This document shows positions 44,761 through 56,317 of a stretch of DNA of 64,000 nucleotides, piece by piece. The notes under the pieces were generated by a model that saw nothing but the letters and a program-made list of their open reading frames with translations, did no database searches and was not told the DNA's origin. A program made the translations under genes and the position numbers. The stretch lies in assembly GCA_029582155.1 (NCBI GenBank), contig CM055895.1, positions 17,288,787-17,352,786 on the forward strand, written 5' to 3'. Origin of the DNA: Panopea generosa (lineage: Eukaryota; Mollusca; Bivalvia; Adapedonta; Hiatellidae). Numbering within the stretch: position 1 is the stretch's first letter; each line of letters opens with the position of its first letter.

Positions 44761-44924
44761 TTACCTTCAGATCATGGGTTTGGTGCTTTGCCAATGGACC
44801 AGGCACTCCACTAAAATGTATAGCCAATGACATGTAAAGTGGGGGCATTCATGTTCTCTGAATAACTTCCTTCTTATTTGCTGTGAGCACTAAAGTAGTA
44901 TGGTCACATTCTCCATTCATTAGT

Positions 44925-45630
44925 ATACTTCAGTGTTCACATTCATCATTCATAAGCATGCTTCAGTGTTCACATTCATCATTCATAAGCATGCTTCAGT
45001 GTTCACATTCATCATTCATTAGCATTCTTCAGTGTTCACATTCGTCATTCATCATTCGTTAGCATGCTTCAGTGTTCACATTCGTTAGCATACTTCAGTG
45101 TTCACATTCATCATTCATCATTCGTTAGCATGCTTCAGTGTTCACATTCATCATTCATCATTCATTAGCATTCTTCAGTGTTCACATTCGGCATTCATTA
45201 GCATGCTTTTGTGTTCACATTCGTCATTCATCATTCGTTAGCATTCTTCAGTGTTCACATTCATCATTCATCATTCGTTAGCATACTTCAGTGTTCACAT
45301 TCGTCATTCATCATTCGTTAGCATTCTTCAGTGTTCACATTCATCATTCATTAGCATGTTTATGTGTTCACATTCATCATTCGTTAGCATTCTTTAGTGT
45401 TCACATTCGTCATTCACCATTTGTTAGCATGCTTCAGTGTTCACATTCGTCATTCATTAGCATGCTTCTGTGTTCACATTCATCATTCGTTAGCATGCTT
45501 CAGTGTTCACATTCATCATTCGTTAGCATGCTTCAGTGTTCACATTCATCATTCGTTAGCATGCTTCTGTGTTCACATTCATCATTTGTCATTCGCTAGC
45601 ATGCTTCAGTGTTCACATTCATCATACAAT
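44925..45630. repeat. 33-bp minisatellite (TTAGCATGCTTCAGTGTTCA...)
   Basis: About 20 copies of a unit containing TTAGCATGCTTCAGTGTTCA and CATTCATCATTCG, with some units longer by a CATCATTCAT insertion. The period is a multiple of three, hence the spurious open frames HSSFVSMLQCS and similar. Confidence 0.92.
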
Positions 45631-45699
45631 GTTATTTGAATGTTTTATGCATCATACCATGGTTTAAACATGGGTTCAGATGCCATTTTTCACATTACT

Positions 45700-45895
45700 G
45701 CTGTGTTTGGTATCCCGGCTTATTGCTATAAAAAAAACCTTAGACTGAGATTCAACAACTGTAGATTCGCAAGAAAAGACTGGGTACATTCTTAATTAAG
45801 AATGTGGACAGAGCCGGGGTTGAACCTGTCACTTTCAGCAATTAGAGGCAAATGATCTTGAGATAGCGATTCAGACTACTGTGCAATTGTGAACC
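45700..45895 (-). mobile_element. Probable tRNA-derived SINE
   Basis: The minus strand has GGTTCAACCCCGGC (B-box-like) and AGTAGTCTGAATCGCTATC (head-like). No second copy is seen in this window. Confidence 0.45.
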
Positions 45896-46135
45896 CAGTT
45901 GGGTGGGGTAATGATCACAATTACAAAGTTTAAATGGTTCGTAATATAAAGACTTTGATTGTAAATCAAAGTTTTCATCCTATTCTTTGACTGTGCTTTA
46001 CAAACTGTATAATTTTGGGCCTTAATCTTTATATAATTTGGCCAGTAGTTGATGAAATAAATCTTTATCATAAATGAAAGAATTGTTTGTGGTTTGTTAT
46101 TTTTCCAAAAATTCTATTATTAAGCTGCTTTTTTT

Positions 46136-46633
46136 CAGGTTATATATGGCATATCCTGTTTAACCCTTTACTCCATAGATACCAATCACATAAAGTCTTT
46201 GAAAACAGTGCAGGAAGAGTTCAGATTGCTCGTAACGAGCAATCTGAACACTTCCTGCACTGTTTTCCACTCTGTCAGTTAATATAAACATAATTCACCC
46301 AATAATTCAAAAACCTTCTATATTAGAGGTGTCCAAAGGCGTCAATATTAGAGGTGTCCGAAGGTGTCTATATAAAGTAAAGGGTTAATTGGTTGAGACA
46401 GACCTCAGAATGTATCTTAGCAGTACCACAGTCCTTCTGCAAATAACTGGCAAACTTTTTCACATAATGTTTTTCACATAGAGTTGGACTTGGAGCTACA
46501 ACGTTTGTAGTGAGAAATAAGTGATCTTGAGATGACGTGTAAGAGTATTTGGAGCAAGCGGGAATCAAACCCGAAACCTTTGTGTTGAGAGGTTGGTGAG
46601 ATGGCACCTGAGACCACTCTGCTATGGAGGACC
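46136..46633 (-). mobile_element. SINE family S4 interrupted by a piggyBac-type MITE
   Basis: The sequences at 46136-46159 and 46389-46633 together match the reverse complement of the 42053 copy, with the MITE between them. The minus-strand head reads GGTCCTCCATAGCAGAGTGG...GGTTTCGGGTTTGATTCCCG. Confidence 0.7.
46160..46388. mobile_element. piggyBac-type MITE, copy 3
   Basis: TTAA-CCCTTTACTCCATA and TATAAAGTAAAGGG-TTAA ends. The central hairpin at 46201-46267 is nearly perfect, with about 30-base arms. It is nested within a minus-strand S4 SINE. Confidence 0.87.
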
Positions 46634-47080
46634 TGAAGCTAATTCTATAATGTTAATGTGGTTATAATTCAAATTCTGGTTGTGAGGTATACACTATTTC
46701 ATAAGAAATGATAAATTGTGGTTTTACGGTATACCAACACATAAACATTTATAGCATGACACCAACAGGAAGGAAGATTCCAAGCTCACTCTCCAACAAA
46801 AAACTAACATATTAAATTAGCAATCTTGCTTCTGTTTCCACGACATTTTACTTAAAAACTTAACTTAGTTTTGATTGGTTATTTATCTATTATATAATCA
46901 ATACCAATGCGACTATAATATAGCATATAATGCAATTTTACTGGAACCAGTCTAAAATCATGATCACTTGGCTGCTTTTATTAGATTAAGTTTTTATGTA
47001 TTTAAGTATGTATGTATTAATGAAACAGAAGCCAGATTGGAAGAAAAAACTATCCATGAATGGTCCTAGGAGTTCATGGC
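46634..47080. other. Intergenic DNA, nothing recognised
   Basis: AT-rich, no supported feature. Confidence 0.5.
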
Positions 47081-47306
47081 TGCGTTTCACAAAATAACGT
47101 ACGATAAATTTGCCATAAGTTTATTTAACAATTTGTACGTGGTTTGTTTAAATTTTCATCGACATTAAAAATAATTGTTTTTCCAGAAAATATATCATTT
47201 TCTGCATGGTCTTAGCAATTTTGGATTCATTTCGGTTCATATTAATGTGATTAAATGTGGTTTACGCTTACGACGATTTTTCTCGTAAGTTTTTTTGTGA
47301 AACCCA
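47081..47306. mobile_element. MITE with GTTTCACAAAA termini
   Basis: Left TGCGTTTCACAAAATAACGT and right (inverse) GGGTTTCACAAAAAAACTTA form imperfect terminal repeats about 225 bp apart. The interior is non-coding. Confidence 0.6.
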
Positions 47307-47829
47307 CCCCAGAACTGCAGTTTAGGCAAATTATGTTCAATACACAATTTTTCAGCTCTTGCGAGATGCATGAAGTTAACTTTTTCATCACACATTTGGC
47401 ACCCAAGCTGGAACCATATAGGGGTTTATTCTTTAACCACAATAATTAAGACATCAAAAAATGATGAAATGGAAATGACAATTTCTAGCTCTCTGCAAAG
47501 ATCAACGGCGATTCCATTCTCACTAAGAACCACACAGATTTTGTAAGAGATAAGAAAATATAATGAAAATACTGATATGGAGCATTCAAAGGACGGCACA
47601 ACAATCACAGCAGAATCAATCCAAGTATTAAAACATAAACCTTCCTTACTGGTACATTCATTCCTATTCTTTCCCCACTCATTATAAAAACAGAAGGTGT
47701 GCTTAAAACAAGCCCCTCCAAACTATTTGTTTTAAAAAGTTACCATGCACATATGTACAGTGTATCACAAACATGCTTAACCAGACCGTGGACAAGGGAG
47801 TAAGATGGTTGTAATCCAGGGAATAGCAA
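47307..47829. other. Intergenic DNA, nothing recognised
   Basis: No supported gene. Open frames of 60-80 codons on both strands show no coding character. Confidence 0.45.
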
Positions 47830-50800
47830 GCTTGACTAGCAAGGAAATGTGTGCTTGGGAATGGAATAGCATGGGAACTGTTTGTGTCTTGGAATTGAAT
47901 AGCATGGGATGGGAACTGTTGGTTTCTGGGAATGGAATAGCATGGCAACTGTTGCTGTCTGGGAATACAATAGCATGGGAACTGTTGCTGTCTGGAAATA
48001 GAATAGAATGGGAACTGGTTGTGTCTGGGAATAGAATAGCATGGGAATTGTTTGTGTCTGGGAATGGAATAACATGGGAATTGTTTGTGTCTGGGAATGG
48101 AATAGTATGGGAACTGTTTGTGTCTGGGAATGGAATAGCATGGGAACTGTTGCTGTCTGGGAATACAATAGCATGGGAACTGTTGCTGTCTGGGAATCGA
48201 ATAGCATGGGAACTGGTTGTGTCTGGGAATAAAATAGCATGGGAACTGTTTGTGTCTTGGAATGAAATAACATGGGAATTGTTTGTGTCTGGGAATGGAA
48301 TAGCATGGGAACTGTTGCTGTCTGGGAATAGAATAGCATGGAAACTGTTTGTGTATGGGAATAGAATAGCATTGGAACTGGTTGTGTCAGGGAATAGAAT
48401 AGCATTGGAACTGTTTGTGTCTGGGAATGAAATAAAATGGGAACTGTTTTTGTCTGAGAATAGAAACACATGGGAACTGTTTGTTTGGGAATGGAATAGC
48501 ATGGGAACTGTTTGTGTCTGGGAATAGAATAGCATGAGAACTGTTTGTGTCTTGGAATGGAATAAAATGGGAACTGTTGCTGTCTGGGAATGGAATAACA
48601 TGGGAACTGTTTGTGTCTGGGAAAGGAATAGCATGGGAACTGTATGTATCTGAGAATGGAATAGCATGGGAACTGTATGTATCTGAGAATGGAATAGCAT
48701 AAAAACTGTTTCTGTCTGAAAATGGAATAGCATGGGAACTGTTTGTGTCTGAGAATAGAATAGCATGTAAACTGTTTGTGTCTGGGAATGGAATAACATG
48801 ATAACTGTTTGTGTCTGATAATAGAATATCATGTAAACTGTTTATGTCTGGGAATGGAATAGCATGGTAACTGTTTGTGTCTGAGAATAGAATAGCATGT
48901 AAACTGTTTGTGTCTGGGAATGGAATAGCATGTAAACTGTTTGTGTCTGAGAATAGAATAGCATGTAAACTGTTTGTGTCTGGGAATGGAATAGCATGAT
49001 AACTGTGTGTGTCTTGGAATGGAATAGCATGTAAACTGTTTGTGTCTGGGAATGGAATAGCATGGTAACTGTTTGTGTCTGAGAATAGAATATCATGTAA
49101 ACTGTTTGTGTCTGGGAATGGAATAGCATGGTAACTGTTTGTGTCTGAGAATAGAATAGCATGGTAACTGTTTGTGTCTGGGAATGGAATAGCATGGTAA
49201 CTGTTTGTGTCTGAGAATAGAATAGCATGGTAACTGTTTGTGTCTTGGAATGGAATAGCATGGGAACTGGTTGTGTCTAGGAATGGAATAGCATGAGAAT
49301 TGTTTGTGTCTGGGAATGGAATAGCATGGGAACTGTTGCTGTCTGGGAATAGAAAAGCATGGAAACTGTTTGTGTCATGGGAACTGGTTGTGTCTGGGAA
49401 TAGAATAGCATGGGAACTGTTTGTGTCTCGGAATGGTATAAAATGGGAACTGTTTTTGTCTGGGAATAGAAACACAATGGGAACTGTTTGTTTGGGAATG
49501 GAACAACATGGGAACTGTTAGTGTCTGGGAATAGAACAGCATGAGAACTGTTAGTGTCTGGGAATGGAATAAAATGGGAACTGTTGCTGTCTGGGAATGG
49601 AATAACATGGGAACTGTTTGTGTCTGGGAAAGGAATAGCATGGGAACTGTATGTATCTGAGAATGGAATAGCATATAAACTGTTTTTGTCTGAAAATAGA
49701 ATAGCATGGAAACTATTTGTATCTGGGAATGGAATAGCATGGGAACTGGTTGTGTCTAGGAATAGAATAGCATGAGAATTGTTTGTGTCTGGGAATGGAA
49801 TAGCATGGGAACTGTTGCTGTCTGGGAATAGAATAGCATGGAAACTGTTTGTGTCATGAGAATTGTTTGTGTCTGGGAATAGAATAGCATTGGAACTGTT
49901 TGTGTCTGAAATTAGAATAGCATGTAAAAAGTTTGTGTCTGGGAATGGAATAGCATGATAACTGTGTGTGTCATGGAATGGAATAGCATGTAAACTGTTT
50001 GTGTCTGGGAATGGAATAGCATAGTAACTGATTGTGTCTGAGAATAGAATATCATGTAAACTGTTTGTGTCTGGGAATGGAGTAGCATGGTAACTGTTTG
50101 TGTCTGAGAATAGAATAGCATGTAAACTGTTTGTGTCTGGGAATGGAATAGCATGATAACTGTGTGTGTCTTGGAATGGAATAGCATGTAAACTGTTTGT
50201 GTCTGGGAATGGAATAGCATGGTAACTGTTTGTGTCTGAGAATAGAATATCATGTAAACTGTTTGTGTCTGGGAATGGAATATCATGTAAACTGTTTGTG
50301 TCTGGGAATGGAGTAGCATGGTAACTGTTTGTGTCTGAGAATAGAATATCATGTAAACTGTTTGTGTCTGGGAATGGAATATCATGTAAACTGTTTGTGT
50401 CTGGGAATGGAATAGCATGGTAACTGTTTGTGTCTGAGAATAGAATATCATGTAAACTGTTTGTGTCTGGGAATGGAATATCATGTAAACTGTTTGTGTC
50501 TGGGAATGGAATAGCATGGTAACTGTTTGTGTCTGAGAATAGAATATCATATAAACTGTTTGTGTCTGGGAATGGAGTAGCATGGGAACTGTTTGTGTCT
50601 GAGAATAGAATAGCATGTAAACTGTTTGTGTCTGGGAATGGAATAGCATGATAACTGTGTGTGTCTGAGAATAGAATATCATGTAAACTGTTTGTGTCTG
50701 GGAATGGAATAGCATGGTAACTGTTTGTGTCTGAGAATAGAATAGCATGGTAACTGTTTGTGTCTGGGAATAGAATAGCATGATAACTATGTGTGTCTTG

Positions 50801-52630
50801 GAATGGAATAGCATGTAAACTGTTTGTGTCTGGGAATGGAATAGCATGGTAACTGTTTGTGTCTGAGAATAGAATATCATGTAAACTGTTTGTGTCTGGG
50901 AATGGAATAGCATGGTAACTGTTTGTGTCTGAGAATAGAATAGCATGTAAACTGTTTGTGTCTGGGAATGGAATAGCATGATAACTGTTTGTGTCTAAGA
51001 ATAGAATAGCATGTAAACTGTTTGTGTCTGGGAATGGAATAGCATGATAACTGTGTGTGTCTTGGAATGGAATAGCATGTAAACTGTTTGTGTCTGGGAA
51101 TGGAATAGCATGGTAACTGTTTGTGTCTGAGAATAGAATAGCATGTAAACTGTTTGTGTCTGGGAATGGAATAGCATGATAACTGTGTGTGTCTGAGAAT
51201 AGAATAGCATGTAAACTGTTTGTGTCTGGGAATGGAATAACATGATAACTGTTTGTGTCTGATAATAGAATATCATGTAAACTGTTTGTGTCTGGGAATG
51301 GAATAGCATGGTAACTGTTTGTGTCTGAGAATAGAATATCATATAAACTGTTTGTGTCTGGGAATGGAGTAGCATGGGAACTGTTTATGTCTGAGAATAG
51401 AATAGCATGTAAACTGTTTGTGTCTTGGAATGGAATAGCATGATAACTGTGTGTGTCTTGGAATGGAATAGCATGTAAACTGTTTGTGTCTGGGAATGGA
51501 ATAGCATGGTAACTGTTTGTGTCTGAGAATAGAATATCATGTAAACTGTTTGTGTTTTGGAATGGAATAGCATGATAACTGTGTGTGTCTTGGAATGGAA
51601 TAGCATGTAAACTGTTTGTGTCTGGGAATGGAATAGCATGGTAACTGTTTGTGTCTGAGAATAGAATATCATGTAAACTGTTTGTGTCTGGGAATGGAAT
51701 AGCATGGTAACTGTTTGTGTCTGAGAATAGAATAGCATGGTAACTGTTTGTGTCTGGGAATGGAATAGCATGGTAACTGTTTGTGTCTGAGAATAGAATA
51801 GCATGGTAACTGTTTGTGTCTTGGAATGGAATAGCATGGTAACTGTTTGTGTCTGGGAATAGAATAGCATGGTAACTGTTTGTGTCTTGGAATGGAATAG
51901 CATGTAAACGGGTTGTGTCTGGGAATAGAACAGCTTGGGAAGTATTTGTGTCTGGGAATAGACTAGCATGTAAACTGTTTGTGTCTGGGAATGGAATAGC
52001 ATGGTAACTGTTTGTGTCTGAGAATAGAATAGCATGGGAACTGTTTGTGTCTTGGAATAGAATAGCATGTAAACTGTTTGTGTCTGGGAATAGAATAGCT
52101 TGGGAAGTATTTGTGTCTGGGAATAGAAAAACATGTTAACTGTTTGTGTCTGGGAATAGAATAGCTTGGGAAGTATTTGTGTCTGGGAATAGAATAGCAT
52201 GTAAACTGTTTGTGTCTGGGAATTGAATAGCTTGGGAAGTATTTGTGTCTGGGAATAGAATATCATGTAAACTGTTTGTGTCTTGGAATGGAATAGCATG
52301 GTAACTGTTTGTGTCTGAGAATAGAATAGCATGGTAACTGTTTTTGTCTTGGAATATAAAAGCATGTAAACTGTTTGTGTCTGGGAATAGAATAGCTTGG
52401 GAAGTATTTGTGTCTGAGAATAGAATAGCATGTAAACTGTATGTGTCTGGGAATGGAATAGCATGGTAACTGTTTGTGTCTGAGAATAGAATAGCATGGT
52501 AACTGTTTGTGTCTGGGAATAGAATAGCATGTAAACTGTTTGTGTCTGGGAATAGAATAGCTTTGGAGGTATTTGTGTCTGGGAATAGAAAAGCATGTAA
52601 ACTGTTTTTGTCTGGGAATGGAATAGCATT
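47830..52630. repeat. 33-bp minisatellite array, 4.8 kb
   Basis: About 145 copies of GAATAGAATAGCATGTAAAC plus TGTTTGTGTCTGG. GGGAATGG and GAGAATAG variants often alternate, giving a 66-bp dimer. A 47.8-49.8 kb part (GGGAACTG variants) and a 50-52.6 kb part (GTAAACTG variants) differ. Because 33 is a multiple of three, all six frames are rich in long open frames, including a 414-codon one on the minus strand (FHSQTQTVYML repeats). It lies between the 3' ends of two convergent genes. Confidence 0.95.
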
Positions 52631-52999
52631 CCATATAATATATTATATATAATATATCTATAATTATATAGTTATTGTGTGTTTTGAACAAAAATTTTAT
52701 CATTTTAAAATTTCCAACACATAAGATTGAATATTATGGCATTCCGTTGTATCGGTTGAGGAATGAGGCATTGACATAAGTTCATTTACTTCCCACTCGA
52801 GATCAGCTTGATCCAATACATTTATGTGAGAAAGTTTGTCAGTTATTTGCGGAAGGAAAGTAGCTCTAAGTTACAAAAATAAAAAAATAATAAAAAAAAA
52901 GTTGAAAAAAACAAACAAACAACAAAACACTTAGTTGTCAAAAATCTCTTGGGGAATATTTCCTGTCAGAATATAGGCTAGAACAGTTTTGGCAGCGCG
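52631..52999. other. 3' flank of the F-box gene
   Basis: AT-rich (TATATAATATATTATATATA at the array edge). The F-box 3' UTR should lie here on the minus strand. No poly(A) signal was assigned. Confidence 0.5.
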
Positions 53000-53385
53000 T
53001 TAAATCAGAAATTCATCATCGTCATCTTCAATCACATCCTCTCCAGCGTCGGCACCATCTGGCATGAAAAGCAAATCGTCTTCGTCAACATCAGCCGGGG
53101 GTTCATATATATCATTTTCGTCATCGGAAACAATAACTTCGGCATCGTTGTTGTTTTCATCGAGCCTCAGTTGTACAACATCGTTATCAGAGGAGTCTTC
53201 ATCGGCATCGTCGCCATCGTCGATGTCGGCGCTCAGCGTGCTTCCTCCAATACTGGAGCCAATGTCGTTGGGACCTACATGGGCGAAGTCTCTTATGTCG
53301 GCCAGTAAAACAGACTTTTCTGCATATATTCTGCGCCAGTCATCGTCAGAAATGTCCGATATTGTAAGATTGACCGACGTGAGAG
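53000..53385 (-). CDS. FBXO39: FBXO39-like exon 3 (acidic C-terminus)
   Basis: The acceptor is TTTTGTCACAG. The exon runs to TAA at 53000-53002. The first part, LTSVNLTISDISDDDWRRIY, matches the end of the family fold. The remaining ~85 residues are strongly acidic, with many Asp/Glu blocks (DDGDDADEDSSDN, VSDDENDIYEPP, IEDDDDEFLI). Human FBXO39 lacks such a tail. The tail is open to the stop in one frame, with moderate G+C typical of exons here. Confidence 0.78.
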
Positions 53386-56235
53386 CTGTGACAAAATAGA
53401 AATAGAAATTCACATCAGCCTATATATTGATTTGAAAATAAATAGTACATATCTCTTGGCAACAACAACAACATCAACATCAACAACAACATTTAAAGAT
53501 CATCAGATATTAATATATGGGTTAGCAGTGCCTTGTAGTGAAAACTTACAGCCCCTAATAGTGACAAAGGCCCTCACTTTATACGTGACATTTATCAACC
53601 TCTTTATTGCACATGTCTCTACATATTGTTTTAATTTATTTATATTACCTTTATGTTTTATGGGTAAAATGTACAATGCAACTTCCTTCATCTGCCGCAC
53701 TGATTGCTCTTAACTCATGGTTTATCTATAATTTAATAAGATCTTGACTATTCTCCAGTCTTTTGATAAATTCTTGCAGATTGGGGTATCTAATAAAAAG
53801 ACCTTCGGCGTCTCGTCCAATATGATTTACACCACAATACGCACGAGTAGGCCTACAATATATTACCATACTGTATAAAGCACTGTAAACTCTAGGCACA
53901 GTTACACCATACCACCATTGTAAACAGGATATATAGTATATCTTAATATAATATATAACAAGATAAATAATCATTGTTTCTTCTTCTTTAAAAATGCATT
54001 TTTCTTATCTTAATGCTAATTTTTTTTATTTATATGGCATTATTGACGTATTTAAAATATGAATTTAGTAAACAAAATATTGCTTTGAAATTGGGGTATG
54101 AATACATGATTTCGGAAGTCTAGTTTCACTTTGTTAACAGTGTACACGCTGAACAAAAAAAAATCTCTTATATGACACATGACCCCTACTTTTAGTAGTG
54201 CAGAGGTTGACAAACAATAAAATGTAAGTTTTACTTCTTTCATTTGGGCCTCTCTATGAATGACAAGCCTTCAAATTTTTATTATTTACTAAAGAGTAAA
54301 GAACAAAAATCAATGGTGGGCTACCACCTTATAATATAATATGTCCTTTATTTTATTTCTATTTTGCAAAGGGGCACAACTCGAATAAATGGTTGAAACG
54401 GATTCTCTGTCGTACATTTTGATAAAAAGTGCAAAATACTTTTTTTAATTTAAAAACTTTTTAATTTAAAATGCATTTTTAAAAAGAAGACACCATATAA
54501 TCGGTACTGTGCACTACACTGAAAGGATGTTCTAACTAGACCTTTTTAATTTGGATTTTTTTTTCAAATATCATAAACGGTATCGGCTTGGATTTTTGCA
54601 CCTTATCATAATACCATAACGGCAATATGAAAATGACAAAATCATACACCGTGACAATTGCACAAACTTGCTCGCGGACACAGGTATCACTCCGTCCAAC
54701 GTGTACATTACATAAGCGGCTCCTACGCCGCATTTTCAGTGATAACTACGCACGATAAACCGGTACTTCTTGTTATTTTCGAATGTTTTTTAGGAAACGG
54801 TCATGTTCCCATCCAAAAACACATGTCCGCTTGAAACTTAAATAGAATGCCGCACGTATCGACTATATCTTTGATTTAAAAACGAAATAATAATATGAAA
54901 GTAAAGGGATTTTCTTATCTCACTATTCGACCGCGTGCACAAAAATAACAGGAAGTACCGGTTTATCGTATGTAGTTGTAACCATAAATGCAACGTAGTA
55001 GCCGTTTATGTAACGTATACGTTGGGTAGGTAAAATAATTTTAAGGTGATTGCATAAAATCAATATTCGTGTTCATTTCAATGTTCTATTACGGAAACCG
55101 CATAGACATAACACTTTTGTATCATGCCGCGTATAATTAACGGAGAGCGCGCTTGCGTAATTGGCATGTTATAAGCCGGTCATTCCTGCGGCCATGTACG
55201 TGTTATAAGGTATTCCATCGTTACTTAAACAGCATGTGCTGAGTTCCAGAGGAGGACACAATAAGTATTGATTATTGTTTGAGTGACTTTTCACATTGTT
55301 TAAATTTTATTTGATCTGATTGTCGCCATTTTGCGAATTTCAATTTTGATAGTAGTTCTTTTTATTTGCTAAGTTTTATAATTTATTGAAGTTTAATTTA
55401 AATGAATTTTCAACGAAATACGTATTATACACGTTAAGTTATATATATTTCAAGTTTCAACTTAATGTTGGAAAAATTGCTGATTAACAAAAGGTCTAGT
55501 TAGAATATCCTTTCAGTGTATAGTGTATCACTTGAGTCAAAAATGATTAATATTTTTTTTTTAAATTTCAGAAAGCTATACTTAGGAGTGATGTCCCATA
55601 TTGACATACGTTCAGAGGTATCAATTTAACGATTTTTACGAGTAACTGATCATGGTGACGAGCCCATATGACTTTATGTTTTGGTAACAGGTAACATTTA
55701 CATGAACATAAGCAAAATTGATTAAAGAAACCGCCCTGTTCCCATTAAATCTTCGTGTGTGTGATGAAATACATTTAAAACAGTTGAGTTACTTTTAATT
55801 TCATGAATTATTAGATCATATTATGGTTTAAATGTGCTTACTAACTCGTCCCTGGTGGTGAAGCTTCATTATCTCTATGACGGTGTCGGCCGACAGTCGG
55901 CACTGAATACACAGGTCCTTCAGTTGACTACACCGACCGACCATGTATAGCAGCTCGCTGTCCACTCGCTCGTGATGTTCAAAGAACATCGCAAAATTTT
56001 CTAGAATAAAAAAAACCACAGTTAAGATATATCTTAATATTATATATATTATAATATGGTGTTGTTTATAAAATGACTACATGTATGGTGACTCATACAT
56101 GCATAGCTCGTTTCTTATTGTGTTATATCAAATCAGAAACGAATACAATTTACGCGTCTCTGATTATATATAACGTGCCGGAAATCCCAAAAAATATCCA
56201 TCAATGACAAATGTTGTCTGAGTATGCTTATATAC

Positions 56236-56317
<82 letters not shown>

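Noticed and set aside
48387-52629. Minus-strand open frames of 355-414 codons (FHSQTQTVYML repeats)
   Set aside because: Same reasoning: a 33-bp period and open frames in several frames at once.
53745-53870. Minus-strand piece VNHIGRDAEGLFIRYPNLQE after TATTGTAG, as an alternative F-box exon
   Set aside because: The acceptor phase does not fit the phase-1 donor of exon 2, and there is no similarity to the family.
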